A stretch of 64,000 nt of DNA from assembly GCF_002909255.1 (NCBI RefSeq), contig NZ_PIOB01000003.1:310001-374000 (forward strand), written 5' to 3'. The notes below the pieces were generated by a model. It was not told the origin of the DNA. It searched no databases and was given only the letters and a program-made list of their open reading frames with translations. A program made the translations under genes and the position numbers. Source of the stretch: Arenibacter hampyeongensis (GTDB lineage: Bacteria; Bacteroidota; Bacteroidia; Flavobacteriales; Flavobacteriaceae). Below are positions 1 through 8,174 of the stretch, in pieces (positions within the stretch are counted from its first letter, which is position 1; the number at the start of each line of letters is the position of its first letter).

Positions 1-810
1 GCCGATTTCCACCCGAGACCGGGAAAACGCGGAGGAGCTTGGATGACTTCTTACAAAGCCCAGTACGTACAGAATGGAATTAATGTGCGTCCGCATATTT
101 CCAATGTCTGCAATTTCACCAAACCTACCGCGAGCAAACCCTCATTGCTCACATTCAATGAGGTAACCACTTTATTTCATGAGTTTGGCCACGGATTACA
201 TGGCATGTTGGCGAATACGGTCTATCCAGGACTCTCAGGCACTTCGGTATATTGGGATTTTGTGGAATTGCCAAGTCAGATAATGGAAAACTGGTGCTTT
301 GAAAAAGAAGCACTGGAATTATTTGCCATGCATTACCAATCGGGCGAAGTGATCCCGATGGATTTAGTTCAAAAAATAAAAGACTCGGCAACCTTCCAAG
401 AAGGAATGGCCACGCTGAGACAAATAAGTTTTGGTTTATTGGACATGTCCTGGCACGGGACCGATCCATCAGGGATTACCAACGTTAAGGATCAGGAACA
501 ACTTGCATTTAAGGAAACCGATTTATATCCAGAAAGCCCAGAAACGTGTATGAGCACTTCCTTTTCCCATATATTTCAGGGAGGATATTCATCTGGCTAC
601 TACAGTTACAAATGGGCCGAAGTATTGGATGCCGATGCCTTTGCCTACTTTAAGGAAAAAGGAATTTTCAATAAGGAAGTGGCTGCTAAATTCAAGGACA
701 ATGTACTCTCTAAAGGTGGAACTGAAAAACCAATGGCTTTGTACAAGCGTTTTAGAGGAAGCGAACCCAAGATCGAGGCCTTGTTGAAAAGGGCTGGCTT
801 GCTAAATTAA
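1..810 (+). CDS. M3 family oligopeptidase, C-terminal part (cut by window start)
   Basis: The reading frame is open from base 1 and reads A-D-F-H-P-R-P-G-K-R-G-G-A-W-M before the first ATG at 43, so that ATG is internal and the gene begins outside the window. This segment and the following zinc site H-E-F-G-H (visible residues about 61-65) are typical of the M3 metallopeptidase family (dipeptidyl carboxypeptidase Dcp / oligopeptidase A). The two histidines bind zinc and the glutamate is the catalytic base. About 270 residues are visible, which corresponds to the catalytic C-terminal third of a protein usually near 680-700 residues. The expected role is turnover of short peptides in the cytoplasm or periplasm. 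The location cannot be judged without the N-terminus. The stop at 808-810 is followed by a small unrelated membrane protein gene. Dcp and OpdA cannot be separated here. Confidence 0.93.
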   Translation, partial: ADFHPRPGKRGGAWMTSYKAQYVQNGINVRPHISNVCNFTKPTASKPSLLTFNEVTTLFHEFGHGLHGMLANTVYPGLSGTSVYWDFVELPSQIMENWCFEKEALELFAMHYQSGEVIPMDLVQKIKDSATFQEGMATLRQISFGLLDMSWHGTDPSGITNVKDQEQLAFKETDLYPESPETCMSTSFSHIFQGGYSSGYYSYKWAEVLDADAFAYFKEKGIFNKEVAAKFKDNVLSKGGTEKPMALYKRFRGSEPKIEALLKRAGLLN

Positions 811-867
811 ATACCGATTATGTGCTGGTTAGTGTAAAACCCAATCATATAACTGAAATAATTATTG

Positions 868-1311
868 ATGAAAATTAATGTGCCTGATTGGCTAATTGTA
901 TTAGGAGGAATTGGCCAGATTTTCACTGCTTTAATCTATCCATACATACGTCATAATGTATTTGATTGGTATAACGACGTAAAACAATTAAAGCCTCTGA
1001 ACCAAGAAATTGCTAAAACCTATGGCCGATACATTCAAGGACTAAATTTTTCGTTTGGATTAATCGCAATTCTTTTGACAACCGATTTACAGAATGGCAC
1101 AAAGTTAGCAATGGCAATGACTGGATTGATAGCGGCGTATTGGATTGGGAAAGTTATCACACAAATCGCATATTACCCAATGTACCAAATTCCACAGAAG
1201 CCCCTATTTAAGATTGGCAGTTATTTAATGAATACCTTATTTATCCTTTTTGCTTCTGTATTTACTTGGCTCTTCATTAACAACCTATTACAGTATATCG
1301 CATCGAATTAG
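868..1311 (+). CDS. small integral membrane protein, function unknown
   Basis: This encodes 147 residues starting at the ATG at 868; a TTG directly before it is a less likely start. Hydrophobic stretches near residues 10-28, 62-78, 81-100 and 118-140 suggest four membrane helices. There is no signal peptide cleavage site and I see no catalytic motif. The loop between the first and second helices is charged (residues about 30-55). The gene follows the M3 peptidase gene by 57 bases on the same strand and faces the PH-domain gene, whose stop lies 5 bases beyond its own stop, so the two are convergent and may share a termination region. I do not recognise the family. It looks like one of the uncharacterised membrane proteins common in Flavobacteriaceae. 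Confidence 0.75.
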   Translation: MKINVPDWLIVLGGIGQIFTALIYPYIRHNVFDWYNDVKQLKPLNQEIAKTYGRYIQGLNFSFGLIAILLTTDLQNGTKLAMAMTGLIAAYWIGKVITQIAYYPMYQIPQKPLFKIGSYLMNTLFILFASVFTWLFINNLLQYIASN

Positions 1312-1316
1312 TCATT

Positions 1317-1727
1317 TTACAAACCGGTACTATCCAGTATCTTGGGATTTAGTTGTTTTAAATGGGCAATAAATCCCCGTTTCTCTTTAGGTGAGATTAT
1401 GACACTTTCATAGGTATTGTAAAATATCTCCAGCCTATCCAAAGAAGTTGCTGGGGCACTTATGGGATTATTGGTTGCCTCGATTTTTGTTATGGTATTT
1501 ATTTGAATGGAACGGTTGATCAGAAATCCACTTTTAATTCTCAAAACGCCATCATCAACCTCATAATAAGTAAACAAAAAAATATAGACGATAAAAAGAA
1601 AGGTAAATAACAAAATTATAGGACCAACTCCCATTGGATACTCCATCATTAAGTAAATAGGACCAACAAGCATTAGGACTATTACCAAAACAAGAATCCA
1701 ACCAATTTTTGACCTATATCTTACCAT
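1317..1727 (-). CDS. PH domain membrane protein (bPH_4-like)
   Basis: This 136-residue protein has two adjacent N-terminal membrane helices (residues about 10-27 and 33-54). A soluble domain follows with the pattern Y-Y-E-V-D-D-G-x-L-R-I-K, then I-x-T-I-T-K-I-E-A-T-N-N-P and a terminal I-S-P-K-x-K-x-G-F-I-x-x-L. This layout matches short bacterial PH-domain proteins of the bPH_4 type (formerly DUF1200). Their biochemical role is unknown, but they are membrane-anchored beta-barrel-like domains. The start ATG at 1727 has no convincing ribosome binding site, as usual in Bacteroidota. The gene is convergent with the preceding membrane protein gene and is separated by about 90 bases from the rhodanese gene upstream on the same strand. 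A functional prediction beyond the domain is not supported. Confidence 0.8.
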   Translation of the reverse strand: MVRYRSKIGWILVLVIVLMLVGPIYLMMEYPMGVGPIILLFTFLFIVYIFLFTYYEVDDGVLRIKSGFLINRSIQINTITKIEATNNPISAPATSLDRLEIFYNTYESVIISPKEKRGFIAHLKQLNPKILDSTGL

Positions 1728-1815
1728 AAATAATTGTGCAAAAGCAACATTAACATCCTACAGTTAAGATGTCCGGGTAGTCCATGAAATTATAAACAAA
1801 GCTGAGAACCCTAAC

Positions 1816-2175
1816 TCACTTTTTATTCTTAACCGCATCATACCCACCTTCCAAATTCACCACACGGCTATAACCTAAAGATTTTAGCTTTTCCTGTGCC
1901 TTTGCACTCCTTCCACCCATCTTACAATACACATATATTGTCTTATCCTTATCCACTGCGCTAAAGCTTTCCGTAAAATTTGAATCGTACCAATTTATAT
2001 TTTTGGCATTCTCCAAATGCCCAACTCCAAATTCCTCAGGGGTCCGCACATCCACCAAAATGGCATTATCAAGTAATTCCTGCTTAAATTCGGTTATGGG
2101 CATTTTGCTCACATTTTCCTGTGAACAGCCAGTTTGCAGTACTATTACAACTAAAAAAAGTAATATTGCTTTCAT
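1816..2175 (-). CDS. rhodanese-like domain lipoprotein
   Basis: This encodes 119 residues with a lipoprotein signal (hydrophobic residues 3-15, then L-Q-T-G-C with Cys17 as the lipidated residue) and one rhodanese domain. The domain shows V-D-V-R-T-P-E-E-F (residues about 41-49), typical of single-domain rhodaneses. The active-site loop begins at Cys84 (Y-C-K-M-G-G-R-S), where the cysteine would carry a persulfide. The protein should sit on the periplasmic side of the inner membrane or on the outer membrane and transfer sulfane sulfur or act in a redox role. The exact substrate is unknown. It is divergent from the sigma factor gene. A TATTTTTG box on the minus strand at 2192-2199 lies a few bases upstream of the start and is a plausible promoter element. 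Confidence 0.9.
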   Translation of the reverse strand: MKAILLFLVVIVLQTGCSQENVSKMPITEFKQELLDNAILVDVRTPEEFGVGHLENAKNINWYDSNFTESFSAVDKDKTIYVYCKMGGRSAKAQEKLKSLGYSRVVNLEGGYDAVKNKK

Positions 2176-2191
2176 ATCTAATTTACTTATT

Positions 2192-2199
2192 CAAAAATA
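2192..2199 (-). promoter_or_regulatory. TAnnTTTG-type -7 box for the rhodanese gene
   Basis: On the minus strand this reads TATTTTTG, a fit to the TAnnTTTG element of Bacteroidota promoters. It ends 16 bases before the rhodanese start codon. No TTG is seen at the usual distance of the -33 element, so the call rests on the -7 match and position alone. Confidence 0.4.
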
Positions 2200-2224
2200 A
2201 GAATTCTACTTGAGAAAAATCACT

Positions 2225-2232
2225 TATTTTTG
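2225..2232 (+). promoter_or_regulatory. TAnnTTTG-type -7 box for the sigma factor gene
   Basis: This reads TATTTTTG and ends 15 bases before the ATG at 2248. It mirrors the box at 2192-2199 on the other strand, which makes a compact divergent promoter of about 70 bases. A TTG occurs at 2210-2212 but only 12 bases upstream, closer than the usual spacing. If transcription starts just downstream of the box, the leader would be very short and the upstream TTG codon at 2230 could not be the start. Confidence 0.4.
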
Positions 2233-2247
2233 AATCGACAAACAGGT

Positions 2248-2808
2248 ATGACAAAACAAGAATTAAATCCGGACACATGGGTCGATAGTTATTCCGATTA
2301 CCTATTTAACTATGCGGTAAGCAGGGTAAACGATGCGGAAACAGCCAAAGACTTGGTACAGGAGACCTTTTTTGCGGGTTTAAAATCTGCCAAAAATTTT
2401 AAAGGAGAGGCTGCTGAACGCACTTGGCTGATCTCTATTTTAAAAAGAAAGGTGATCGATCATTATCGCAAAATAAATTCCAAAAAAGCGAAATCTATGA
2501 TCCGCATCACACAGAACCAGTATAGTGAAACTGATAGCAACTTCTTGGAAGAGCAAGTTGCGGACCCAATGAGCATATTGGAAAATAGCCAAATAGAAAA
2601 CGAAGAGTTAGGCATGGCCATTCAGGACTGTATCAGCAAACTTCCAAAAAAACACGCATTGGCCTTTACGCTAAAAACAATAAACGGACTCAGTACGGAA
2701 GAGGTATGTAAGGAGCTAGAAATTAATCCGTCTAATCTTTGGGTTATAATCCATAGAGCAAGAACTGTTCTTATGGATTGCCTAAATAACAATTGGTTTA
2801 AAATATGA
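2248..2808 (+). CDS. ECF-type sigma-70 family RNA polymerase sigma factor
   Basis: This encodes 186 residues from the ATG at 2248; a TTG at 2230 in the same frame is a poorer start because it overlaps the likely -7 box. Region 2 is seen as Y-L-F-N-Y-A-V-S-R-V-x-D-A-E-T-A-K-D-L-V-Q-E-T-F, followed by W-L-I-S-I-L-K-R-K-V-I-D-H-Y-R-K. Region 4 includes L-P-K-K-H-A-L-A-F-T-L-K and a helix-turn-helix near S-T-E-E-V-C-K-E-L-E-I-N-P-S-N-L-W-V. Only regions 2 and 4 are present, as in extracytoplasmic function sigma factors. The next gene overlaps it by 4 bases and encodes a small cysteine/histidine protein that probably restrains it. The regulon is unknown. Flavobacteria often carry this pair near gcvP. 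Confidence 0.92.
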   Translation: MTKQELNPDTWVDSYSDYLFNYAVSRVNDAETAKDLVQETFFAGLKSAKNFKGEAAERTWLISILKRKVIDHYRKINSKKAKSMIRITQNQYSETDSNFLEEQVADPMSILENSQIENEELGMAIQDCISKLPKKHALAFTLKTINGLSTEEVCKELEINPSNLWVIIHRARTVLMDCLNNNWFKI

Positions 2809-3032
2809 AGACCTGTAAGGATGTTGAAATAATTTGCACGAAAGTTCAGTACAAGGAAGCCACTTTTGTGGAAAAAATCAAGATCAGAGTTCATGTGTTG
2901 TTTTGCAAAACCTGTAAAACTTTTTCCAAAAAGAATACAAAACTAACCACCCTCTGTTCAGAAGCCAACCTTAGGACACTACCTATTGAGGAGAAAGAAA
3001 AGATGAAGGAGAATTTAAAATTAAGGGCCTAA
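2805..3032 (+). CDS. small HX3CX2C protein, probable zinc anti-sigma factor
   Basis: This encodes 75 residues and begins inside the last codons of the sigma factor gene (ATGA overlap), so the two are translationally coupled. It contains His30, Cys34 and Cys37 in the spacing H-x3-C-x2-C, which is the signature of zinc-binding anti-sigma (ZAS) domains; Cys4 or Cys11 could be the fourth ligand. The remainder is lysine-rich and helical with no membrane segment, so it would be cytosolic. Family knowledge says ZAS proteins bind their cognate ECF sigma factor, some releasing it on thiol oxidation. The pairing here is inferred from the overlap and the motif. Homologues of similar size are, as far as I remember, sometimes labelled glycine dehydrogenase because gcvP is nearby; nothing in this sequence supports that. 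The 3' end overlaps the convergent gene by 12 bases. Confidence 0.8.
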   Translation: MKTCKDVEIICTKVQYKEATFVEKIKIRVHVLFCKTCKTFSKKNTKLTTLCSEANLRTLPIEEKEKMKENLKLRA

Positions 3033-3851
3033 AAAAACATCCAATACCAATATACAGATCCACCAAAAAATTGGAATTGCCTCTACCCAAAATGAGGAAA
3101 AATATTTTGTCTGCCTTCTTTTGGTAAGGAAGATAAATATTCCCAAAAGCAAAAACAGCACTCCTTTACCTATAACATCCAGATAGGTTAAGTGATCCTT
3201 CATTAAGGTTAAAAAGAATAAAACCACCGCACCCAAGGCACCATATAATTTTGTGTTTACAAAACCAAATCTTTGAGGCAAGGTCTTAAGTTCTGGGTCA
3301 TCGTATTCCATATCCCTTATTTCAAAGGGCACCATCAGGATCAAGACCATTAAAAAACGTTGCACTCCCTCCACACCAACATCCCAATTCATCGTCTTAT
3401 TTGCTGCAATGATGGGTAACACAACCGTTGTTCCTGCCCAAACCAACGCGACCACAAAAATTTTGAGCCCCCCTAAATTTCTAAGATTTTTTGTGTTTGG
3501 CAATAAAGGAATGGCATACAGACTAGTTAAAACGGACAACACGACGATTCCTATCCAGGCATCAAAAGACACAAAATAAGCATGGTATAGGGCGAAGCCT
3601 CCCGCCATAAAACTGAACACTTGAATATTCTTGTGATAGCTGTTTGCCGCTAGCAAATACTTTTTGGCCTCTACTCCGTATTTCACAAAATTGTAACACG
3701 CTATTGTTCCAAAAAAGGCCAAATACGAGATATGATTGTCTCTAGGCAATCCAAAAAAAATACAAGTAATTTCAATACAGGCAAAAACCGATATTGCTAC
3801 ATGAATACTGGCATCCAAATAAAAATGAAATATGTATTTAAGCCAGTTCAT
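3021..3851 (-). CDS. UbiA prenyltransferase-like membrane protein
   Basis: This is a 276-residue polytopic membrane protein with about eight or nine hydrophobic segments. It resembles the UbiA superfamily of intramembrane prenyltransferases. A segment N-L-G-G-L-K-I-F-V-V-A-x-V-W-A is followed by an acidic loop E-I-R-D-M-E-Y-D-D-P-E (residues about 198-208) that looks like the second aspartate motif. The first motif, normally N-D-x-x-D-x-x-x-D, is not recognisable; the equivalent place reads Y-N-F-V-K-Y-G-V-E-A-K-K. The protein may therefore be a divergent or non-catalytic member. It is convergent with the small zinc protein gene, overlapping by 12 bases, and divergent from gcvP. The substrate is unknown. 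Confidence 0.65.
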   Translation of the reverse strand: MNWLKYIFHFYLDASIHVAISVFACIEITCIFFGLPRDNHISYLAFFGTIACYNFVKYGVEAKKYLLAANSYHKNIQVFSFMAGGFALYHAYFVSFDAWIGIVVLSVLTSLYAIPLLPNTKNLRNLGGLKIFVVALVWAGTTVVLPIIAANKTMNWDVGVEGVQRFLMVLILMVPFEIRDMEYDDPELKTLPQRFGFVNTKLYGALGAVVLFFLTLMKDHLTYLDVIGKGVLFLLLGIFIFLTKRRQTKYFSSFWVEAIPIFWWICILVLDVFLGP

Positions 3852-3948
3852 AATTTAAAAATAACCAAAGTGTTTATAACCTCTTGTTTTAGTTAAAAAC
3901 TTTGAACGAGTTGGAGGTCAAAGCTGCAAAATAAACATAAATAATGAG

Positions 3949-3956
3949 TATTTTTG
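3949..3956 (+). promoter_or_regulatory. TAnnTTTG-type -7 box for gcvP
   Basis: This reads TATTTTTG and ends 34 bases before the gcvP start. No TTG is found at the normal -33 position. I looked for a glycine riboswitch in the 139-base gap before gcvP and saw no conserved paired glycine aptamer. Confidence 0.38.
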
Positions 3957-3990
3957 CTCACATTTATTCTAGATTAAATTAGCTTGAATT

Positions 3991-6840
3991 ATGAGGACAG
4001 ACGTATTTGCCTTACGCCATATCGGCATTAGAGAAGAAGACCTTCCACAAATGCTGAAAACTATCAATGTAAACTCCCTGGACCAATTGATTACCGAAAC
4101 TATTCCAGACGATATACGACTGGCAAAGCCTTTGGTCTTGGATGCTCCTTTGAACGAGCACGAGTACTTGTCCCATATTCAAAATTTATCCGAGAAAAAT
4201 AAAGTTTTTAAATCCTATATCGGCTTGGGATATCACGAAAGTATTACGCCCTCTGTGATAAAAAGAAATATTTTGGAAAATGCCGGATGGTACACTGCCT
4301 ATACGCCCTACCAAGCCGAAATTGCCCAAGGCAGATTGGAAGCCTTATTAAATTTCCAGACCGTAATTGCGGAGCTAACTGGAATGGAATTGGCCAACGC
4401 ATCCCTATTGGATGAGAGCACTGCGGCTGCCGAGGCAATGGCCATGCTTTTTGATGTCCGTAGTAGAGATCAAAAGAAAAATAACGTTTTAAAATTTTTC
4501 GTTTCAGAAGAAATATTACCTCAAACATTATCCTTATTACAAACTAGGTCAGCACCACTGGAAATTGACCTAATAGTGGGCAATCACCAGAACTTTGAAT
4601 TTAGTGATGATTATTTTGGGGCACTACTTCAATACCCCGGAAAATACGGTCAGGTATATGATTATGCCGCATTCGTGGCCAAAGCTGCAGAAAAAAATAT
4701 TAAAGTTGCCGTGGCAGCCGATATTTTGAGTTTGGCAATTCTAACCCCTCCGGGCGAATTTGGTGCCGACGTGGTGGTAGGAACCACCCAACGTTTTGGG
4801 ATTCCATTAGGTTACGGAGGACCACATGCAGCCTTTTTTGCAACAAGGGAAGAATACAAAAGAAGTATCCCGGGAAGAATTATCGGAGTCACCAAGGACA
4901 CTGATGGCAAGCCTGCCTTAAGGATGGCGTTGCAGACCAGGGAGCAGCACATTAAAAGGGACAAGGCCACATCCAATATATGTACGGCTCAAGTGCTATT
5001 GGCTGTAATGGCAGGAATGTACGCAGTGTACCACGGCCCTAAAGGACTACAATACATTGCAAATAAAGTTCATTCCTCCGCTAAGACCTTAGTCGAAAGT
5101 CTTGAAAAGTTGGGACTATTCCAGACCAATACTTCTTATTTCGACACCGTTAGCATAAAAGCGGATTCTTCGAAAGTAAGGCCCGTTGCCGAAAAATATG
5201 AGGTTAATTTCCTTTATGTTGATGCGGACACCATTGCCATAGCCTTAAACGAAGCTACCTCCCTAAAAGATCTTCAACAGATTGTAAATATTTTCGCTGA
5301 AGCAATTGGAAAAGCTTCCGTTACCATAAAGGGTCTTTTGCCCCATTCGTCCATAGAAGGCAAATTAAACCGTACAACCAAGTTTTTGGAGAACAGCGTA
5401 TTCAACTCCTTTCATTCGGAAACCGAATTGATGCGATACATAAAAAAATTGGAAAGAAAAGATTTGGCATTGAACCATTCCATGATTTCCTTAGGGTCTT
5501 GTACCATGAAATTGAACGCGGCCTCTGAAATGCTCCCATTGAGCCTTGCACGCTGGGGGAATATTCATCCTTTTGTACCTATTGAACAAGCGGAGGGCTA
5601 TCAAATTATTTTGAAGGAATTGGAAAATGATCTTAATACCATCACCGGATTTGCCGGAACTTCCTTACAACCAAATTCCGGGGCACAGGGAGAATTCGCC
5701 GGACTTATGGTGATTAGGGCTTATCATGAATCCCGAGGGGAAGGCCATAGAAATATATGCCTTATACCTGCTTCCGCACATGGTACCAATCCCGCCTCGG
5801 CCGTCATGGCCGGAATGAAGGTCGTGGTCACCAAAACAGATGAAAATGGCAACATAGATGTAACCGATTTAGGGGAAAAGGCTGCTTTACACAAGGACAA
5901 TCTTTCCGCTTTAATGGTAACATATCCTTCTACCCACGGAGTATTTGAATCCTCCATTAAGGAAATAACGAAATTGATCCATGATAACGGCGGGCAGGTC
6001 TATATGGACGGTGCAAATATGAACGCACAGGTGGGGTTGACCAACCCGGCCACTATTGGTGCCGATGTATGCCACTTAAACCTACATAAAACATTCGCCA
6101 TTCCTCATGGGGGTGGCGGGCCTGGAGTTGGACCTATTTGTGTAGCGAAACAATTGGTGCCATTTTTACCTGGGAACCCAGTTATCAAAACAGGCGGAGA
6201 CAAAGCAATTTCAGCTATATCGGCAGCGCCTTGGGGAAGTTCATTGGTATGTCTTATTTCCTATGGATACATTAAAATGTTGGGGGAATACGGACTGAGC
6301 CAGTCTACAAAAATGGCAATCCTTAATGCCAACTACATTAAAAACAAACTAAGTGGTAAATTCGACGTTCTGTATACTGGGGAACGAGGAAGGGCGGCTC
6401 ATGAGATGATTATAGATTGTAGGCCCTTTAAAGAAAATGGTATTGAAGTTACCGATATTGCAAAAAGACTAATGGATTATGGTTTTCATGCACCTACCGT
6501 ATCTTTCCCGGTTGCAGGAACACTTATGATCGAACCCACTGAGAGCGAAAGCTTGGCAGAATTAGATCGTTTCTGCAGCGCCATGTTATCTATACGGGAG
6601 GAAATAGATGCCGCGTCCATTGAGGACAGCAACAATGCCCTCAAAAATTCTCCCCATACCTTGGAAATGATAACCAGCGATGATTGGGATTTTCCTTACA
6701 GTAGACAACAAGCGGCCTTTCCATTGCCTTATATTATGGAAAACAAGTTTTGGCCTAGTGTACGGAGGGTTGACGACACATATGGAGACCGTAATTTAAT
6801 ATGTACCTGTGCACCTATCGAGGCCTACGCAGAAGCATAG
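3991..6840 (+). CDS. gcvP: glycine dehydrogenase (decarboxylating), P-protein of the glycine cleavage system
   Basis: This encodes 949 residues, the normal length of the fused homodimeric P-protein. It opens with the family start F-x-x-R-H-I-G and continues with Y-I-G-L-G-Y-H and Y-T-P-Y-Q-A-E-I-A-Q-G-R-L-E-A-L. The C-terminal half holds the pyridoxal phosphate site with the Schiff-base lysine at about residue 700 in H-K-T, followed by the glycine-rich P-H-G-G-G-G-P-G. It decarboxylates glycine and passes the aminomethyl group to the lipoyl arm of the H-protein, giving CO2 and, with T- and L-proteins, NH3 and methylene-tetrahydrofolate. The other system components are not in this window. The gene stands alone with a clear terminator after it. 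Confidence 0.98.
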   Translation: MRTDVFALRHIGIREEDLPQMLKTINVNSLDQLITETIPDDIRLAKPLVLDAPLNEHEYLSHIQNLSEKNKVFKSYIGLGYHESITPSVIKRNILENAGWYTAYTPYQAEIAQGRLEALLNFQTVIAELTGMELANASLLDESTAAAEAMAMLFDVRSRDQKKNNVLKFFVSEEILPQTLSLLQTRSAPLEIDLIVGNHQNFEFSDDYFGALLQYPGKYGQVYDYAAFVAKAAEKNIKVAVAADILSLAILTPPGEFGADVVVGTTQRFGIPLGYGGPHAAFFATREEYKRSIPGRIIGVTKDTDGKPALRMALQTREQHIKRDKATSNICTAQVLLAVMAGMYAVYHGPKGLQYIANKVHSSAKTLVESLEKLGLFQTNTSYFDTVSIKADSSKVRPVAEKYEVNFLYVDADTIAIALNEATSLKDLQQIVNIFAEAIGKASVTIKGLLPHSSIEGKLNRTTKFLENSVFNSFHSETELMRYIKKLERKDLALNHSMISLGSCTMKLNAASEMLPLSLARWGNIHPFVPIEQAEGYQIILKELENDLNTITGFAGTSLQPNSGAQGEFAGLMVIRAYHESRGEGHRNICLIPASAHGTNPASAVMAGMKVVVTKTDENGNIDVTDLGEKAALHKDNLSALMVTYPSTHGVFESSIKEITKLIHDNGGQVYMDGANMNAQVGLTNPATIGADVCHLNLHKTFAIPHGGGGPGVGPICVAKQLVPFLPGNPVIKTGGDKAISAISAAPWGSSLVCLISYGYIKMLGEYGLSQSTKMAILNANYIKNKLSGKFDVLYTGERGRAAHEMIIDCRPFKENGIEVTDIAKRLMDYGFHAPTVSFPVAGTLMIEPTESESLAELDRFCSAMLSIREEIDAASIEDSNNALKNSPHTLEMITSDDWDFPYSRQQAAFPLPYIMENKFWPSVRRVDDTYGDRNLICTCAPIEAYAEA

Positions 6841-6865
6841 AAATCCCAATAAAGACAAGCCCTTT

Positions 6866-6899
6866 AAAGCCTTTCTATTAATTTTGAAAGGCTTTTTTT
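6866..6899 (+). terminator. intrinsic terminator after gcvP
   Basis: A perfect 10-base stem (AAAGCCTTTC at 6866-6875 and GAAAGGCTTT at 6886-6895) with a 10-base loop runs directly into a T-run ending at 6899. It starts 26 bases after the gcvP stop and should end that transcript. Confidence 0.85.
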
Positions 6900-7008
6900 A
6901 TGTTAAATACAAAAGAGGAATAATCTTGGACATCATATCAAATATTATGCATAGGCATTACCCCGGGCCAAATGATTTATATTTATATAATTAAACTCAC
7001 ATTTTACT

Positions 7009-8067
7009 ATGAACATTGGAATTACTGGCACTGGCTCTTACCTACCATCCATTGTAACAAAGAACTCAGATTTTAAGAATCATGATTTTTTAAATGAAGA
7101 TGGCAGCCCCTTTGCGCATCAAAATGAAGTAATAATTCAAAAATTCAAGGGTATTACAGGGATTAGCGAAAGGCGATATGCGGAGAATAATTTAAATACT
7201 TCCCAATTGGCATTTTTCGCGGCAGAAAAGGCCATCGCTGATGCCAAAATCAACAAAGAAGAACTGGACTATATAATTTTTGCCCATAATTTTGGTGATG
7301 TATCAGATGGTAAAACACAGGGAGATACCTTGCCCAGTTTAGCCACAAGGGTGAAACATCAATTGCAAATCCAAAATCCGAAATGCGTTGCATATGACCT
7401 CCTATTTGGGTGTCCGGGCTGGATTGAAGGGTTGATCCAGGCCAATGCATTTATTAAAAGTGGTATTGCCAAAAAATGCCTTGTCATTGGGGCAGAAACC
7501 TTATCCAGGGTTGTGGACAGACATGATCGGGACTCCATGATCTATTCCGATGGTGCTGGCGCAACTATTTTGGAAGCCAAAGATGATACAGGGCAAATAT
7601 TGTCGCACAATAGTGCAACCTATGCCAATGAGGAAGCCTTCTTCCTATTCTTTGGAGAGTCATATTCCAAAGCATCCAAAGAAGATAAGCGTTACATAAA
7701 AATGTACGGTCGCAAAATATATGAATTCGCCGTGACCCATGTTCCACAGGCGATGAAGGACAGTTTGGATAAAAGTGGAGTGCCCATCACCGAACTCAAA
7801 AAAATATTCATTCACCAAGCCAATGAAAAAATGGATGAAGCCATAGTAAAACGTTTTTACAAACTTTACGATATGGAAATGCCCGATGGCATAATGCCAA
7901 TGAGTATCGAAAAGCTAGGAAATAGCTCCGTAGCAACCATACCCACCTTGTACGATATGGTAAAAAATGGAAAAATGGAAAATCAATCGATAAAAAAGGG
8001 AGATGTTGTTATATTTGCCAGTGTTGGTGCAGGCATGAATATTAACGCCATAGTCTATAGGGTTTAA
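7009..8067 (+). CDS. 3-oxoacyl-ACP synthase III-like enzyme (KAS III family)
   Basis: This encodes 352 residues of the thiolase fold. The catalytic triad of KAS III enzymes is visible: Cys135 in L-L-F-G-C-P-G-W, His in I-F-I-H-Q-A-N, and Asn in L-G-N-S-S-V-A-T-I-P. The N-terminus I-T-G-T-G-S-Y-L-P and the G-I-x-x-R-R-Y-A segment are also family-typical. Classical FabH condenses acetyl-CoA with malonyl-ACP to start fatty acid synthesis. This protein is longer than FabH (about 320 residues) and its active-site neighbourhood differs from housekeeping FabH, so it may use another acyl donor. No other fatty acid gene is adjacent; a methyltransferase and a glycosyltransferase gene follow on the same strand, which leaves a role in a lipid or secondary acyl product open. 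Confidence 0.85.
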   Translation: MNIGITGTGSYLPSIVTKNSDFKNHDFLNEDGSPFAHQNEVIIQKFKGITGISERRYAENNLNTSQLAFFAAEKAIADAKINKEELDYIIFAHNFGDVSDGKTQGDTLPSLATRVKHQLQIQNPKCVAYDLLFGCPGWIEGLIQANAFIKSGIAKKCLVIGAETLSRVVDRHDRDSMIYSDGAGATILEAKDDTGQILSHNSATYANEEAFFLFFGESYSKASKEDKRYIKMYGRKIYEFAVTHVPQAMKDSLDKSGVPITELKKIFIHQANEKMDEAIVKRFYKLYDMEMPDGIMPMSIEKLGNSSVATIPTLYDMVKNGKMENQSIKKGDVVIFASVGAGMNINAIVYRV

Positions 8068-8174
8068 TCTATATACCAATAAACGCCTATTCATATATCT
8101 TTGTTTCTGGTTATAGGGTTATTAATTCTTAAACCACTGCACGAACATTAAAACAACAAACCAGATTACCACTG

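Noticed and set aside
43..810. ATG at 43 as the start of the first gene
   Set aside because: The frame is open to base 1 and the upstream residues are the conserved M3 peptidase segment, so the gene is cut by the window edge.
3852..3990. Glycine riboswitch before gcvP
   Set aside because: The region is AT-rich and I could not find the conserved tandem aptamer helices.
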